DNA of 64,000 nucleotides from Corynebacterium sanguinis (GTDB lineage Bacteria > Actinomycetota > Actinomycetes > Mycobacteriales > Mycobacteriaceae): contig NZ_CP038157.1 of the NCBI RefSeq assembly GCF_007641235.1, positions 2,232,001 to 2,296,000 of the forward strand, written 5' to 3'. Position numbers and translations under genes: made by a program. Shown one piece after another: positions 17,526 to 26,023 of this stretch. The notes beneath the pieces were generated by a model. The model did no database searches and was not told where the DNA came from. It saw only the letters and a program-made list of their open reading frames with translations. Numbering within the stretch: the first letter of the stretch is position 1; every line of letters starts with the position of its first letter.

Positions 17526-19442
17526 CTACTTATTCAACTGCTTCGCGCGGGAACGGGCGCGGCCGCGCTCGGTGGCGTTGAGGATGATTTTGCGCACGCG
17601 CATCGCGTTCGGGGCAACCTCGACGCACTCGTCCTCGTCGCAGAACTCAATCGCCTCATCCAGCGACAGGGTGCGCGCCTTGGCCAGGGTGACCGTCGCG
17701 TCCGCCGTGGCGGAGCGCATGTTGGTCAGCTTCTTTTCCTTGGTGATGTTGATGTCCATGTCCTCGTCGCGCGAGTTCGCGCCTACGACCATGCCCTCGT
17801 AGGCCTCGGCACCCGGCTCGACGAAGAAGTCGCCGCGGTCGGACAGCTGCATCAGCGCGTACGCGGTGACCTGGCCGGAACGGTCTGCGACCAGCGAACC
17901 GGTCGGGCGGCCCTTGATCTCGCCGGCCCACGGGCGGTGCTCGATGGAGTACGAGTTGGCAATGCCCGCGCCACGGGTTTCGGTGAGGAAGGTGGTGCGG
18001 AAGCCGATCAGGCCGCGCGACGGGATGTCGAACTCCATGCGCACCCAGTCGCCGGAACCGGTGTTCGACATGCCGGTCATCTGGCCCTTGCGGTTGGCCA
18101 TGAGCTGGGTCACCGCACCTTGGTACTCGGTGGGGGTGTCGATGATCACGTGGTCGAAGGGTTCGTGGACCTTGCCGTCGATCTCCTTCGTCACCACCTG
18201 CGGCTTGCCCACGGTCAGCTCGAAGCCTTCGCGGCGCATGGTCTCGATGAGCACGGTCAGCGCCATCTCACCGCGGCCCTGCACCTCCCACGCGTCGGGA
18301 CGCTCGGTGGGCAGGACGCGGATGGAGACGTTACCGATCAGTTCCTGGTCCAGGCGCGCCTTGACCATCCGGGCGGTGAGCTTGTCGCCGCCGCCGCGGC
18401 CAGCCAGCGGGGAGGTGTTCACGCCGATGGTCATGGAGATGGCCGGGTCGTCGACCTTGATGCGCGGCAGCGGGACGACGTTCTCGGGGTCGGTCAGGGT
18501 GTCGCCGATCATGATCTCGTCGATGCCGGACACAGCGGCGATGTCGCCCGCGACGACCTCACCGGTCGCCGGGATGCGCTCGAGGCCCTGGGTGATCAGC
18601 AGCTCGGCGATCTTGACGTTCTTGACGTGCTGGTTGCCGTCGGCGTCGTAGTGCACCCAGGCCACGGTTTGGCCCTTCTTCACCGAGCCGGCGTAGACGC
18701 GGATCAGCGCGATACGGCCGAGGAAGGACGAAGAGTCCAGGTTGGTCACCTGCGCCTGGAACGGCGCGTCGATGTCCGCCGAGGGCTCGGGCAGGGTGTC
18801 GTAGATGACGTCGAAAAGCGGCTGCAGGTCGTCGTTGTCGGGCAGCTCGCCGTTGCCCGGGTTGTTCAGCGAGGCGCGGCCTGCGCGACCCGAGGTGTAG
18901 AGCACGGGCAGCTCAAGCAGGTTCTCGGCGGCATCGGCGGCGGCGGGATCTTCCAAGCCAGCGCCGAGCTCGAGCAGGAGGTCCTGGGCTTCGTCGACGA
19001 CCTCGTCGATACGCGCGTCGGGGCGGTCCGTCTTGTTCACGCAGATGATGACGGGCTTTTTCGCCTCCAGTGCCTTGCCCAGGACGAAGCGGGTCTGGGG
19101 CAGCGGCCCCTCGGAGGCGTCGATAAGCAGCACGACGCCGTCGACCATGGACAGGCCGCGCTCGACCTCGCCACCGAAGTCGGCGTGGCCCGGGGTATCG
19201 ATGACGTTGATGACGAGGTCGCGCCCGTCCTTGCCCGCGCCCGCGCGGCGGATGGAGGTATTTTTGGCCAAAATCGTGATTCCGCGCTCGGACTCGAGCT
19301 CGCCGGAATCCATCACCCGATCTCCGTGTTCACCGTGGTCGGCGAAGACGCCGGACTGCTCCAACATCGCGTTGACTAGGGTGGTCTTGCCGTGGTCAAC
19401 GTGCGCGACGATAGCGACGTTGCGGAATTCAGGATGCGACAC
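17526..19442 (-). CDS. typA: Ribosome-associated translational GTPase TypA/BipA
   Basis: 638 residues. G1 is AHVDHGKTTL, followed by ERGITILAKNTS (switch I/G2), DTPGHADF (G3) and NKTDRPDA (G4). The EF-G-like domains III and V and the BipA-specific C-terminal domain follow (NSRDEDMDINITKEKKLTNMR), which is the usual full length. TypA binds the 70S ribosome and assists large-subunit assembly and growth under stress or cold. The start is GTG at 19440-19442 (MSHPEFRNVAIV) with AAAGGAG upstream. A perfect 6-bp hairpin sits in the leader at 19466-19482. Confidence 0.96.
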   Translation of the reverse strand: MSHPEFRNVAIVAHVDHGKTTLVNAMLEQSGVFADHGEHGDRVMDSGELESERGITILAKNTSIRRAGAGKDGRDLVINVIDTPGHADFGGEVERGLSMVDGVVLLIDASEGPLPQTRFVLGKALEAKKPVIICVNKTDRPDARIDEVVDEAQDLLLELGAGLEDPAAADAAENLLELPVLYTSGRAGRASLNNPGNGELPDNDDLQPLFDVIYDTLPEPSADIDAPFQAQVTNLDSSSFLGRIALIRVYAGSVKKGQTVAWVHYDADGNQHVKNVKIAELLITQGLERIPATGEVVAGDIAAVSGIDEIMIGDTLTDPENVVPLPRIKVDDPAISMTIGVNTSPLAGRGGGDKLTARMVKARLDQELIGNVSIRVLPTERPDAWEVQGRGEMALTVLIETMRREGFELTVGKPQVVTKEIDGKVHEPFDHVIIDTPTEYQGAVTQLMANRKGQMTGMSNTGSGDWVRMEFDIPSRGLIGFRTTFLTETRGAGIANSYSIEHRPWAGEIKGRPTGSLVADRSGQVTAYALMQLSDRGDFFVEPGAEAYEGMVVGANSRDEDMDINITKEKKLTNMRSATADATVTLAKARTLSLDEAIEFCDEDECVEVAPNAMRVRKIILNATERGRARSRAKQLNK

Positions 19443-19465
19443 TGAGCCGGTGCTCCTTTAGAAAT

Positions 19466-19482
19466 AGGGGTAAAGAACCCCT
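19466..19482 (-). promoter_or_regulatory. Hairpin in the typA leader
   Basis: On the plus strand AGGGGT (19466-19471), loop AAAGA, ACCCCT (19477-19482). It lies about 24 nt upstream of the typA start codon, just before the AAAGGAG. There is no U-run, so it is not a typical terminator; a role in leader stability or translation is possible. It could also act on transcripts entering from the divergent side. Confidence 0.4.
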
Positions 19483-19603
19483 CAAACCCTACTCGCATTG
19501 CCTATTCAATGCATTCTTACCACTTGACTACCGCCATGATGTGATTACTGTGATTAGAGTAAATTTCTCTTTTATTAATTTCCCTCACAAAAGGACCCGC
19601 GCT

Positions 19604-20308
19604 GTGCCTGCCCCCTCTTTCGCTTCTCGACGCCGCCACCGCCACGCGTCCGCCGCAGCCGCCGCGCTGCTGGCCCTGACCGCCACGTTCGCCGCGCCCG
19701 CCGCCCAGGCGGCCGAGATGTCCGCGCTGCCCGACGCCTCGCGCTACATCGACGACCTCGGCCGCCCCACCCCGCTCGCGGTGGCGAAGGTCAACGAGTT
19801 CGCCAGCCAGCCGTTTGTCCCCGCCGAGGCCGCGGACGCCCTGCGCGCGGCCGTGTCCTTCTTCGCGGGCACCGGCGAGATCGGCGGACCGCCGCTGCCC
19901 TCTGACGCGCCGACGTTTGCCCAGTTCATCTGGCCGACGGTGTCGCTGGACTGCATCGGCGAAGGACTCCACTCGACCGCCTCCGCCATCGCGGTGCCCG
20001 GCCCCGCGGAGATTCCGACCCCCGGAGCCGGCCCGGGACAGGCCGCGTTCGTCTTCACCGCGCTGGGCACCCCTCCGGCCGCCACGGACCAGGGGCTGTT
20101 AAACGCATACTGGATCAACCTCGACACCCTGCGCACCGGTGTAACACCACTGGTGAACAACGGAATAAACCCGTTAGGACCGGCCACCCTGTCCGGGACC
20201 GCCGACACGGGATCAGGCCGGGTTCTCGCAGTCGTCGGAGGAAGTGTCCGCACCTCCACCAACGTCTGCGCTTTCGCCCCGACCGCAGCTAGTTTCCATG
20301 TGAGGTAG
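19604..20308 (+). CDS. Secreted protein of unknown function
   Basis: 234 residues from GTG 19604, which has AAAGGA 8-9 nt upstream; the frame is open further back through AT-rich promoter DNA that is unlikely to be translated. The N-terminus is a signal peptide with an RRR region, a hydrophobic core (AAAAALLALTATFAAPA) and an AQA-A type cleavage site. The mature protein is alanine/proline rich, with two cysteines (LDCIGEG and NVCAFAP) that may form a disulphide. I do not recognise a domain; similar secreted proteins occur next to typA in other corynebacteria. It ends 3 bp before the DUF402 gene, which suggests cotranscription. Confidence 0.75.
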   Translation: MPAPSFASRRRHRHASAAAAALLALTATFAAPAAQAAEMSALPDASRYIDDLGRPTPLAVAKVNEFASQPFVPAEAADALRAAVSFFAGTGEIGGPPLPSDAPTFAQFIWPTVSLDCIGEGLHSTASAIAVPGPAEIPTPGAGPGQAAFVFTALGTPPAATDQGLLNAYWINLDTLRTGVTPLVNNGINPLGPATLSGTADTGSGRVLAVVGGSVRTSTNVCAFAPTAASFHVR

Positions 20309-20311
20309 ATC

Positions 20312-20848
20312 ATGAGCGCCGACCTCCACCCGGTGAAGCAGGAGACCTTCGATATCGCATCCAAGACGAACACGGACCCGAAGGGATTTCTGCGCGAGGT
20401 GGACACGTTCAAGGTCACCGAATTCGGCCTGTACATGGCGCGCGGCGCGAATCACCCTGAGTTCGGCTACCTGGAAAGCTGGCTGCTGCCCGATCTCGGG
20501 CTGCGCGCCAACATCTTCCACTTTCGCGAGGGCTCGGAGCGCGAGCAGGACTTCTACTTCGACGTGGCCCACATCGCCGTCGACGGCGCGGTGTGGGCCA
20601 CCCGCGACCTCTACGTGGACCTGGTCTCGCTAACCGGTAACCCGATTGACGTGCTCGATATCGACGAGCTCGCCGCCGCGACCTCCGCGGGCTTGATCAC
20701 GGCCGAGGAAGCCGAGAAAGCTATCGACGTCACGCTCAACGCTGTCGAGGGCATCACGCGCCACGACGACGACGCCATGCAGTGGTTGCGCACTCTTGGC
20801 ATGGACCTGACGTGGGCCGATAACGTCGAACTTACACCGGCGATTTAG
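20312..20848 (+). CDS. DUF402 domain protein
   Basis: 178 residues. The block DFYFDVAHIAVDGAVWATRDLYVDLVSL, with its repeated acidic and aromatic positions, matches DUF402 (FomD/Ntdp family), in which conserved Asp, Glu and Tyr residues bind metal and cleave nucleoside di- or triphosphates. Activity here is inferred from the fold only. ATG at 20312 is directly behind the secreted-protein gene. The stop codon overlaps that of the convergent kinase gene (20845-20848), so the 3' ends are interlocked. Confidence 0.8.
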   Translation: MSADLHPVKQETFDIASKTNTDPKGFLREVDTFKVTEFGLYMARGANHPEFGYLESWLLPDLGLRANIFHFREGSEREQDFYFDVAHIAVDGAVWATRDLYVDLVSLTGNPIDVLDIDELAAATSAGLITAEEAEKAIDVTLNAVEGITRHDDDAMQWLRTLGMDLTWADNVELTPAI

Positions 20849-21315
20849 TCCACCCACACAGTGACATCGACAGGCGGCTTCTCCAGAGCTTCTTCCTGGG
20901 CTGCCCACATGTCCCAGTACTGGGCGAAATCCTCGTCGCGTGAGAGCGCGCGGGCCTTCCTCGTCGCGTCGTCTGCCACAATACGCATCGTGTCCACATC
21001 CCCCAGCCTGCGCGCGGCGCATAGCGACGCCCCCGTCACCGCACCGACACCCTCGACGATGAGGTCCTCGCCCGGGTTGAGCGGCACCCACTCGCCGCAC
21101 GTCTGGCGCTGCCAGTCCCACCGCCAGTAACCCGGCCTGGTTGGGTGCAGCACGTCGTCGGCGACCATGCGCGCACCCTCAGCCAGGCCGCCCCAGCCGG
21201 GGTAAAAGTCGTCGAGGTGCACGACCCTGATGCCAAGACGCTCGCCGATCAGTACGGCGAGGGTGGTCTTCCCGGCGCCGGAAGGGCCGTCGATGAGCAG
21301 CGTGTAGCGTGTCAC
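20845..21315 (-). CDS. Small P-loop kinase, uridine-kinase-like
   Basis: 156 residues. The N-terminal YTLLIDGPSGAGKTTLAVLIGERL is a Walker A P-loop and VVHLDDFYPGWGGLAEG is the acidic substrate-binding turn of uridine/phosphoribulokinase-like NMP kinases. I place the start at GTG 21313-21315, overlapping the stop of the ECF T-component (GTGA). The coupling to a thiamine-precursor importer makes a role in phosphorylating an imported substrate possible, but this is inference; ordinary uridine or cytidine kinase activity is the alternative. Confidence 0.75.
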   Translation of the reverse strand: MTRYTLLIDGPSGAGKTTLAVLIGERLGIRVVHLDDFYPGWGGLAEGARMVADDVLHPTRPGYWRWDWQRQTCGEWVPLNPGEDLIVEGVGAVTGASLCAARRLGDVDTMRIVADDATRKARALSRDEDFAQYWDMWAAQEEALEKPPVDVTVWVD

Positions 21316-22076
21316 GAAATCGACACCGCCCACACGGGGCGAAGGTGCCCCGTGTACCACGCGATCGCGAGGCTGAGCAGCGCCGCACCGAGACAGGCCG
21401 CCATGACGAGGCCGTCGCGTGCGTTAAGCGTCGATACGCGCGCGTGCGTGCGCGGACCGGAGCCAAAGCCGCGAGCCTCCATCGCCGTGGCGAGCTTGCC
21501 GGCGCGGCGCAGTGACATGACGAGCACGCCGAAGGCCAGCGAGAACAGGTGGCGGATGCGGCCGGTGTCGGCGACGCCGCGCGCCCGGCGCGACATCCGC
21601 ATCGCGTCGAGGTCCTCGCGCAGCAGCGTGAGCATGCGCAGCGCGGCGACTGCGCCGATGACGAAGCGCTCCGGGAGTCTGAGCACCTGCGCCAGGCCGT
21701 CGCCGAGGTCGGTTGGGTCCACCTCGGCGGACAGCACGACCACGGGCAGCGCCACCGCCAGCACCCTCACGCCCGCCGCGAGCGCCAAGCTCAGCGACAG
21801 CTCCGTGACGTTGATCAGCCCCCAGGAGAAGTACACCTCTCCCCCGCTGCGGCCGTACAGCGCCATGGGAATCCCGGCGATCGGCGCGATGAGAAGCAGC
21901 GGCCAGGCGCGGCGGAGCAGCCTGGGCCAGGAAACCCCGCAAAACGGCGCAGCGGCGACCGTGAGCGCGACCGTCACCGCGGCGGAGACGACGTCGAGGG
22001 TGAGCATCAGCGGCGTGGTGAGAAGGGCCAGTGCGAGAATGCGGGTCACCGGGTTGACGGTTTTGAGCACGTTCAC
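21312..22076 (-). CDS. ykoC: ECF transporter T-component (YkoC/CbiQ-like permease)
   Basis: 254 residues with five to six membrane helices. Two cytoplasmic Ala-Arg-Gly signatures of EcfT proteins are present (RMSRRARGVAD and AMEARGFGS); these couple the T-component to the ATPases. The ATG overlaps the ATPase stop at 22073-22076, and its own stop overlaps the kinase start, so translation of the four genes is tightly coupled. In the YkoEDC system the T-component moves the hydroxymethylpyrimidine/thiamine-binding S-component; this assignment rests on the riboswitch and YkoE upstream. Confidence 0.87.
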   Translation of the reverse strand: MNVLKTVNPVTRILALALLTTPLMLTLDVVSAAVTVALTVAAAPFCGVSWPRLLRRAWPLLLIAPIAGIPMALYGRSGGEVYFSWGLINVTELSLSLALAAGVRVLAVALPVVVLSAEVDPTDLGDGLAQVLRLPERFVIGAVAALRMLTLLREDLDAMRMSRRARGVADTGRIRHLFSLAFGVLVMSLRRAGKLATAMEARGFGSGPRTHARVSTLNARDGLVMAACLGAALLSLAIAWYTGHLRPVWAVSIS

Positions 22077-23398
22077 CGCGCCACCGCCTCGAGCGCGAGC
22101 ACGGCGTCACCGAGCGAAGCCATGAATGCCTCATCGTGGGTGATCGACACCACGGTGATGCCCTCCTCGGTCAGTTCCCGGATAAGAGCGACGAGCTCGG
22201 CGAACGTCGTGTCGTCCTGGCCGAAGGTCGGCTCGTCCAAAAACACCAGCCGCGGTGCGTTGACCAGCGCCGTCGCCACCGACAGCCGGCGCTTCTCGCC
22301 GCCCGATAGGGTAAACGGGTTGGCGTCGACGAGGTGCTCGAGGCGCAGGCGCGCAAGCAGCGTATCGACGCGCTGCGCCGGCGCGCCGGTCAGTGCCATT
22401 TCACGGCGCACCGTGGGTGTGACAAACTGATGCTCAGGTTCCTGGAAGACGTAGCCGATTCGCTGCGACAAGTGCGTCGACGACCACGTGTGGGAGGGTT
22501 TTGTCAGCCCCTGCGCGATGTCCTCGCTGTAGGCCACTGTCCCCTCACGTGGTGCCGTCAAACCCGCCAGGGCCAGCGCCAGGGTGGTCTTGCCTGTGCC
22601 GTTTTCACCCGTGATCACCGTGGAGTAGCCCTGCGCAATCGCCAGGTCGTGCCGCGGGCCAAACCGGGTGCGCAGCCCGCTGGCGCGCACCGCCGTGGCA
22701 CATCCCTCAGGGATCGTTTTCGCCGGCGGTAGCTGCGGGGTGGGGGCGAGCTCGGACTCACCGATGCGGTGCAGCCCCGCTTCATCAAGACGGTAGTAGG
22801 TCTCCACCACGGCACTCCACGGCGCCGGGCGATGCTCCACGACCACCAGCGTTGCGCCTGTTTGCGCGCAGACCTTATCGACAGCGCGAATAATCTCGTC
22901 GCGGCCCTTCGGGTCCAGGTTCGCGGTCGGCTCATCGAGGATGATGATATCCGCGCCCATCGCCAACACCCCCGCCAGCGCGAGGCGTTGCTTCTGCCCT
23001 CCCGAAAGCCGCGCCGTGCTGTGATCGAGCTCCACGTCGAGGCCCACCGCATCAAGCGCCCAGCGCACGCGGGGCCAGATTTGCGCGGCGGGCACCGCGA
23101 TGTTTTCAGCGCCGAAGGCGACGTCGTCACCGACGCGAGACAAAATCGTCTGCGACTCCGGATCCTGCATGACCATGCCCACGGTCCCGTCGACCGTGAC
23201 CGACCCCATGGAGTGGCCGTCATCGCCATCGGCTGCGAGACCGGCGATCACGGCCAGCAGCGTCGACTTGCCTGAGCCCGAATTGCCGGAGATCAGGATC
23301 CGCTCGCCTCGCTCGACTGTCAGGTCCACGCCCGCAAACGCGGGCTCGGCGCGTGTCGCGTGCTTGTAGCCCAGCTCGCGCGCGAGAATCGCGGCCAT
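22073..23398 (-). CDS. ykoD: ECF transporter ATPase, two fused ABC domains (YkoD-like)
   Basis: 441 residues with two nucleotide-binding domains in one chain. Domain 1: Walker A GNSGSGKST, signature LSGGQKQRLA, Walker B IIILDEPTANLD. Domain 2: GENGTGKTT, LSGGEKRRLS, LVFLDEPTFGQD. Fusion of the two ATPases is typical of YkoD. ATG at 23396-23398 (MAAILARELG) lies 4 bp after the ykoE stop; upstream in-frame sequence overlaps ykoE and is basic low-complexity. It powers uptake by the YkoE/YkoC pair. Confidence 0.92.
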   Translation of the reverse strand: MAAILARELGYKHATRAEPAFAGVDLTVERGERILISGNSGSGKSTLLAVIAGLAADGDDGHSMGSVTVDGTVGMVMQDPESQTILSRVGDDVAFGAENIAVPAAQIWPRVRWALDAVGLDVELDHSTARLSGGQKQRLALAGVLAMGADIIILDEPTANLDPKGRDEIIRAVDKVCAQTGATLVVVEHRPAPWSAVVETYYRLDEAGLHRIGESELAPTPQLPPAKTIPEGCATAVRASGLRTRFGPRHDLAIAQGYSTVITGENGTGKTTLALALAGLTAPREGTVAYSEDIAQGLTKPSHTWSSTHLSQRIGYVFQEPEHQFVTPTVRREMALTGAPAQRVDTLLARLRLEHLVDANPFTLSGGEKRRLSVATALVNAPRLVFLDEPTFGQDDTTFAELVALIRELTEEGITVVSITHDEAFMASLGDAVLALEAVAR

Positions 23399-23402
23399 TG
23401 CG

Positions 23403-24017
23403 TTACGACGCCGGCGTCGCGAAACGTTCCCGGCCAGGGCCGAAGCGATCCAGTGCCCCGGTCTGCGCGAGGGCGCGCACCAGCATCCACCCGAGCACCC
23501 CGGCAAGCAGAGCTCCGGAAATGGCGGTGCACAGGAGGTAGATCAGGTTGAACGACAGGCTCATCGCGAGGTTGGCGGCGGTAAACAACTCAAGCAGGAA
23601 CGCGCCGATGCCGGCACCAACGCCGGCGAGCACGGATGTGCTCAGGGAGAAGCGTCGGTAAGCGAATGCGGCGAAGACGAGCTCGGCACCGATGCCCTGG
23701 GCGAGACCTGAGTAGATGGTTTCAATGCCCCACTGGCTGCCCAGCACCGCCGACACGCACGCGGCGAGCACCTCCACAAAAATCGCCGCCCCCGGCTTGC
23801 GAATCACCAGCCCGCCAATGATACCGCCGAGGAACCAGACGCCGTTGAACAACCCGCCGAGGCCCGGGGTGAGCGCGTCCATCGCGGTAAAACCCGCGTA
23901 ACCGACGGTGTTCCACACCCAGAAAATGAGGCCGCATGCCACGCCGAGCACGGCCGCGGTAACAATATCGATGACGCGCCACTGAAGGCGCGAGGATGCA
24001 CGTGAAGTACTGACCAT
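23403..24017 (-). CDS. ykoE: ECF transporter S-component for thiamine precursor (YkoE-like)
   Basis: 204 residues with about six membrane helices. WRVIDIVTAAVLGVACGLIFWVWN at the N-terminus, the GIIGGLVIRKPGAA block and GSQWGIE are features of YkoE, the substrate-binding subunit for hydroxymethylpyrimidine or thiamine. The TPP riboswitch directly upstream supports the substrate class. ATG at 24015-24017 is preceded by GGAAGAAGAG. It is the first gene of the ykoE-ykoD-ykoC-kinase operon. Confidence 0.9.
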   Translation of the reverse strand: MVSTSRASSRLQWRVIDIVTAAVLGVACGLIFWVWNTVGYAGFTAMDALTPGLGGLFNGVWFLGGIIGGLVIRKPGAAIFVEVLAACVSAVLGSQWGIETIYSGLAQGIGAELVFAAFAYRRFSLSTSVLAGVGAGIGAFLLELFTAANLAMSLSFNLIYLLCTAISGALLAGVLGWMLVRALAQTGALDRFGPGRERFATPAS

Positions 24018-24032
24018 GTAAAACTCTTCTTC

Positions 24033-24128
24033 CTTTCGCCGGCATTACCCGGATCAGGTTCGACGGTTCGCAGCGGTCATCGCGCCGCCGCGTCTCAGCC
24101 CCCTCGCAGTGATGAAGGGAGCACCCGT
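24033..24128 (-). ncRNA. TPP riboswitch (THI element)
   Basis: Read on the minus strand: CGGGTGCTCC at the 5' side, GGGGGCTGAGAC (the CUGAGA core) and then GAACCTGATCCGGGTAATGCC, followed by GGCGAAAGGAAG. These are the invariant blocks of the thiamine pyrophosphate aptamer. Only about 15 nt separate it from the ykoE start, and no U-tract hairpin is visible, so translational control by sequestering the ribosome-binding site is likely. TPP binding would shut down the importer. Confidence 0.95.
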
Positions 24129-24245
24129 GTGTATGCGGTTGTGGGAGTTACTGTACTAGATGTCGCGCGGATGCAGGAACTGGGTCGGCGGGGGTGTGGG
24201 CGCCGCCCTGAGACACCCACGGCGCTCGGAGCCCCGGCCGATTTC

Positions 24246-24303
24246 GAAAATCTCAGCGCGCCCAACCTGCCAAAACTAGGTCCAGAACGCGCTGAGGTCT
24301 TTT
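24246..24303 (-). terminator. Large hairpin terminating the Opp/Dpp operon
   Basis: CTCAGCGCG (24252-24260) and CGCGCTGAG (24288-24296) form a perfect 9-bp stem, extended by GAAAA/TTTTC on the outside; the loop is 27 nt. It starts a few bases after the stop of the Opp ATPase gene and, read on the minus strand, ends in GATTTTC. The 12-mer CTCAGCGCGCCC recurs in the hairpin at 34981. The rest of 24129-24245 shows nothing recognisable. Confidence 0.6.
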
Positions 24304-24310
24304 CCGCGCC

Positions 24311-26023
24311 CTATTTCACCTCGATGCCCAGGTTCTCCCCTGTGCCCAGCTCGATACCGAGACCAGGCACGGAATCGATGAGGTTTTTGGTGTAGTCGTC
24401 GACCGGGTGGTCGAAGATCGCATCCGCGGTGCCCTGCTCCACCACGGCACCCTGGCGCATGACCACAACATCGTCGGCGGTTTGCCGCACCACCGCCAGG
24501 TCGTGGGTGATGAACAGGTAGCTCAACCCCAGTTCGTCCTGCAGGCTGGTCAGCAGTTGCAGGATCTGGTTTTGGACGAGCACGTCGAGCGCGGAGACCG
24601 CCTCGTCGAGCACGATGACCTCGGGCCCAAGCGCGAGCGCACGCGCGATCGCGATGCGCTGGCGCTGACCGCCCGACAGCTCGTTCGGGTAGCGGCGCAT
24701 CGCGGAGCGCGGCATCTGAACCATGTCGAGCAGCTCGGCGACGCGCTCCTCGCGCTGCTTGCGGTTGCCCACCTTGTGCAGGGTCAGAGGCTCTTCGATG
24801 CAGCGGTAAATGGAGTACATCGGGTCCAGAGAACCGTAGGGGTTTTGGAACACCACCTGCATCTTGCGGCGCATGTCGAACAGCTCGCGGCCTTTGAGGG
24901 AGGCAACGTCCCGGCCCTCGAACGTTACGGAGCCGCTCGTGGGCTCCAGCAGCGAAAGCACCATGTTGGCCACCGTGGACTTGCCCGATCCGGACTCGCC
25001 GACCAGGGCTAATGTGGAACCGCGGCGCAGGTCGAAGGAGACGTCGTCGACTGCGCGGAGCAGCTTCTTATCGCCGCGTGCTCCGCGCACGTCGAACTCC
25101 TTGACCAGGTTCGCGACTTGGATGACGGCTTCGTTGCTGACGTGGCCGCTGGTCAGCGCCTCTTCCGTCTTAAGGCCCTTGGCCTTGGCCGATTGGATGC
25201 GTGCCGACGCCAGAGACGGAGCCGCCTTGACAAGGCGCTTTGTGTACGGGTGTTGCGGGTTGCGCAGGATCTGCAGGCTCGGGCCCTTCTCCACGATGCG
25301 GCCGCGGTGCATGACCACGAGGTAGTCCGCGCGCTCCGCTGCGAGACCCAGGTCGTGGGTGATCAACAGCAGGGCTGTCCCTAGTTCCTGGGTGAGCCCG
25401 TCCAGGTGGTCCAGGATCTTCTTCTGCACCGTTACGTCGAGGGCGGACGTCGGCTCGTCGGCGATGAGCAGCTTCGGGCGCGCAGCCAACCCGATGGCGA
25501 TGAGCGCACGCTGGCGCATGCCGCCGGAGAACTCGTGCGGGTACTGCTTCGCGCGACGCTGAGCGTCCGGCAGGCCGGCCTCTTCGAGCAGTTCGACGAC
25601 ACGCTCGTGACGCTTGGAACCCTCGACGACGTTGTTGGCGCGCAGAGACTCCTCCACCTGGGTGCCGATTCGCCACACCGGGTTGAGGTTGCTCATCGGG
25701 TCCTGCGGCACTAGGCCGATGCGGTCGCCGCGGACAGCTTGCCACCCCTTTTCATCCAGCTGAGTCAGCTCTTCACCCTCGAGCTTTATTGAGCCGTTGG
25801 TCACCTTGCCCGTGCCGGGCAGGAGCCCGAGGATGGACATGGCCGCCGTGGACTTGCCGGAGCCAGACTCACCGACAATGGCAACAGACTGGCCAGGGTA
25901 GATGGTGAGGTCGAAGCCGCGTACAGCCTCGACGGTGCCGGTGGTTGACTCGAAGGCGATCTTGAGATCGGAGATGTCGAGCAGCGGCTGCTCAACCGCG
26001 GTGCTAGAAATGCTGGAACTCAT
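24311..26023 (-). CDS. Oligopeptide/dipeptide ABC transporter ATPase, two fused domains
   Basis: 570 residues carrying two ABC domains (OppD-like then OppF-like). Walker A GESGSGKST appears in both; signatures are FSGGMRQRALIA and LSGGQRQRIAIA; Walker B are LLIADEPTSALD and VIVLDEAVSALD. Each half is followed by the Opp-specific C-terminal extension (NPQHPYTKRLV; HPVDDYTKNLI). The second Walker B has Ala where Pro is usual, which is common in this family. The ATG overlaps the permease stop (ATGA). It drives import of peptides by the adjacent permeases. Confidence 0.93.
   Translation of the reverse strand: MSSSISSTAVEQPLLDISDLKIAFESTTGTVEAVRGFDLTIYPGQSVAIVGESGSGKSTAAMSILGLLPGTGKVTNGSIKLEGEELTQLDEKGWQAVRGDRIGLVPQDPMSNLNPVWRIGTQVEESLRANNVVEGSKRHERVVELLEEAGLPDAQRRAKQYPHEFSGGMRQRALIAIGLAARPKLLIADEPTSALDVTVQKKILDHLDGLTQELGTALLLITHDLGLAAERADYLVVMHRGRIVEKGPSLQILRNPQHPYTKRLVKAAPSLASARIQSAKAKGLKTEEALTSGHVSNEAVIQVANLVKEFDVRGARGDKKLLRAVDDVSFDLRRGSTLALVGESGSGKSTVANMVLSLLEPTSGSVTFEGRDVASLKGRELFDMRRKMQVVFQNPYGSLDPMYSIYRCIEEPLTLHKVGNRKQREERVAELLDMVQMPRSAMRRYPNELSGGQRQRIAIARALALGPEVIVLDEAVSALDVLVQNQILQLLTSLQDELGLSYLFITHDLAVVRQTADDVVVMRQGAVVEQGTADAIFDHPVDDYTKNLIDSVPGLGIELGTGENLGIEVK

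Noticed and set aside
17232..19379. 715-residue plus-strand open frame opposite typA
   Set aside because: It is antisense to the clear typA gene, rich in Val/Asp/Gly/Arg, with no domain; a GC-rich codon shadow.
19541..19603. N-terminal extension of the secreted protein from ATG 19541
   Set aside because: The added residues come from AT-rich promoter DNA and would block the signal peptide; GTG 19604 has a good ribosome-binding site.
24129..24395. Plus-strand frame of 88 residues between the riboswitch and the Opp operon
   Set aside because: It runs over a hairpin and the 3' end of the Opp ATPase gene, with no ribosome-binding site or protein-like composition.
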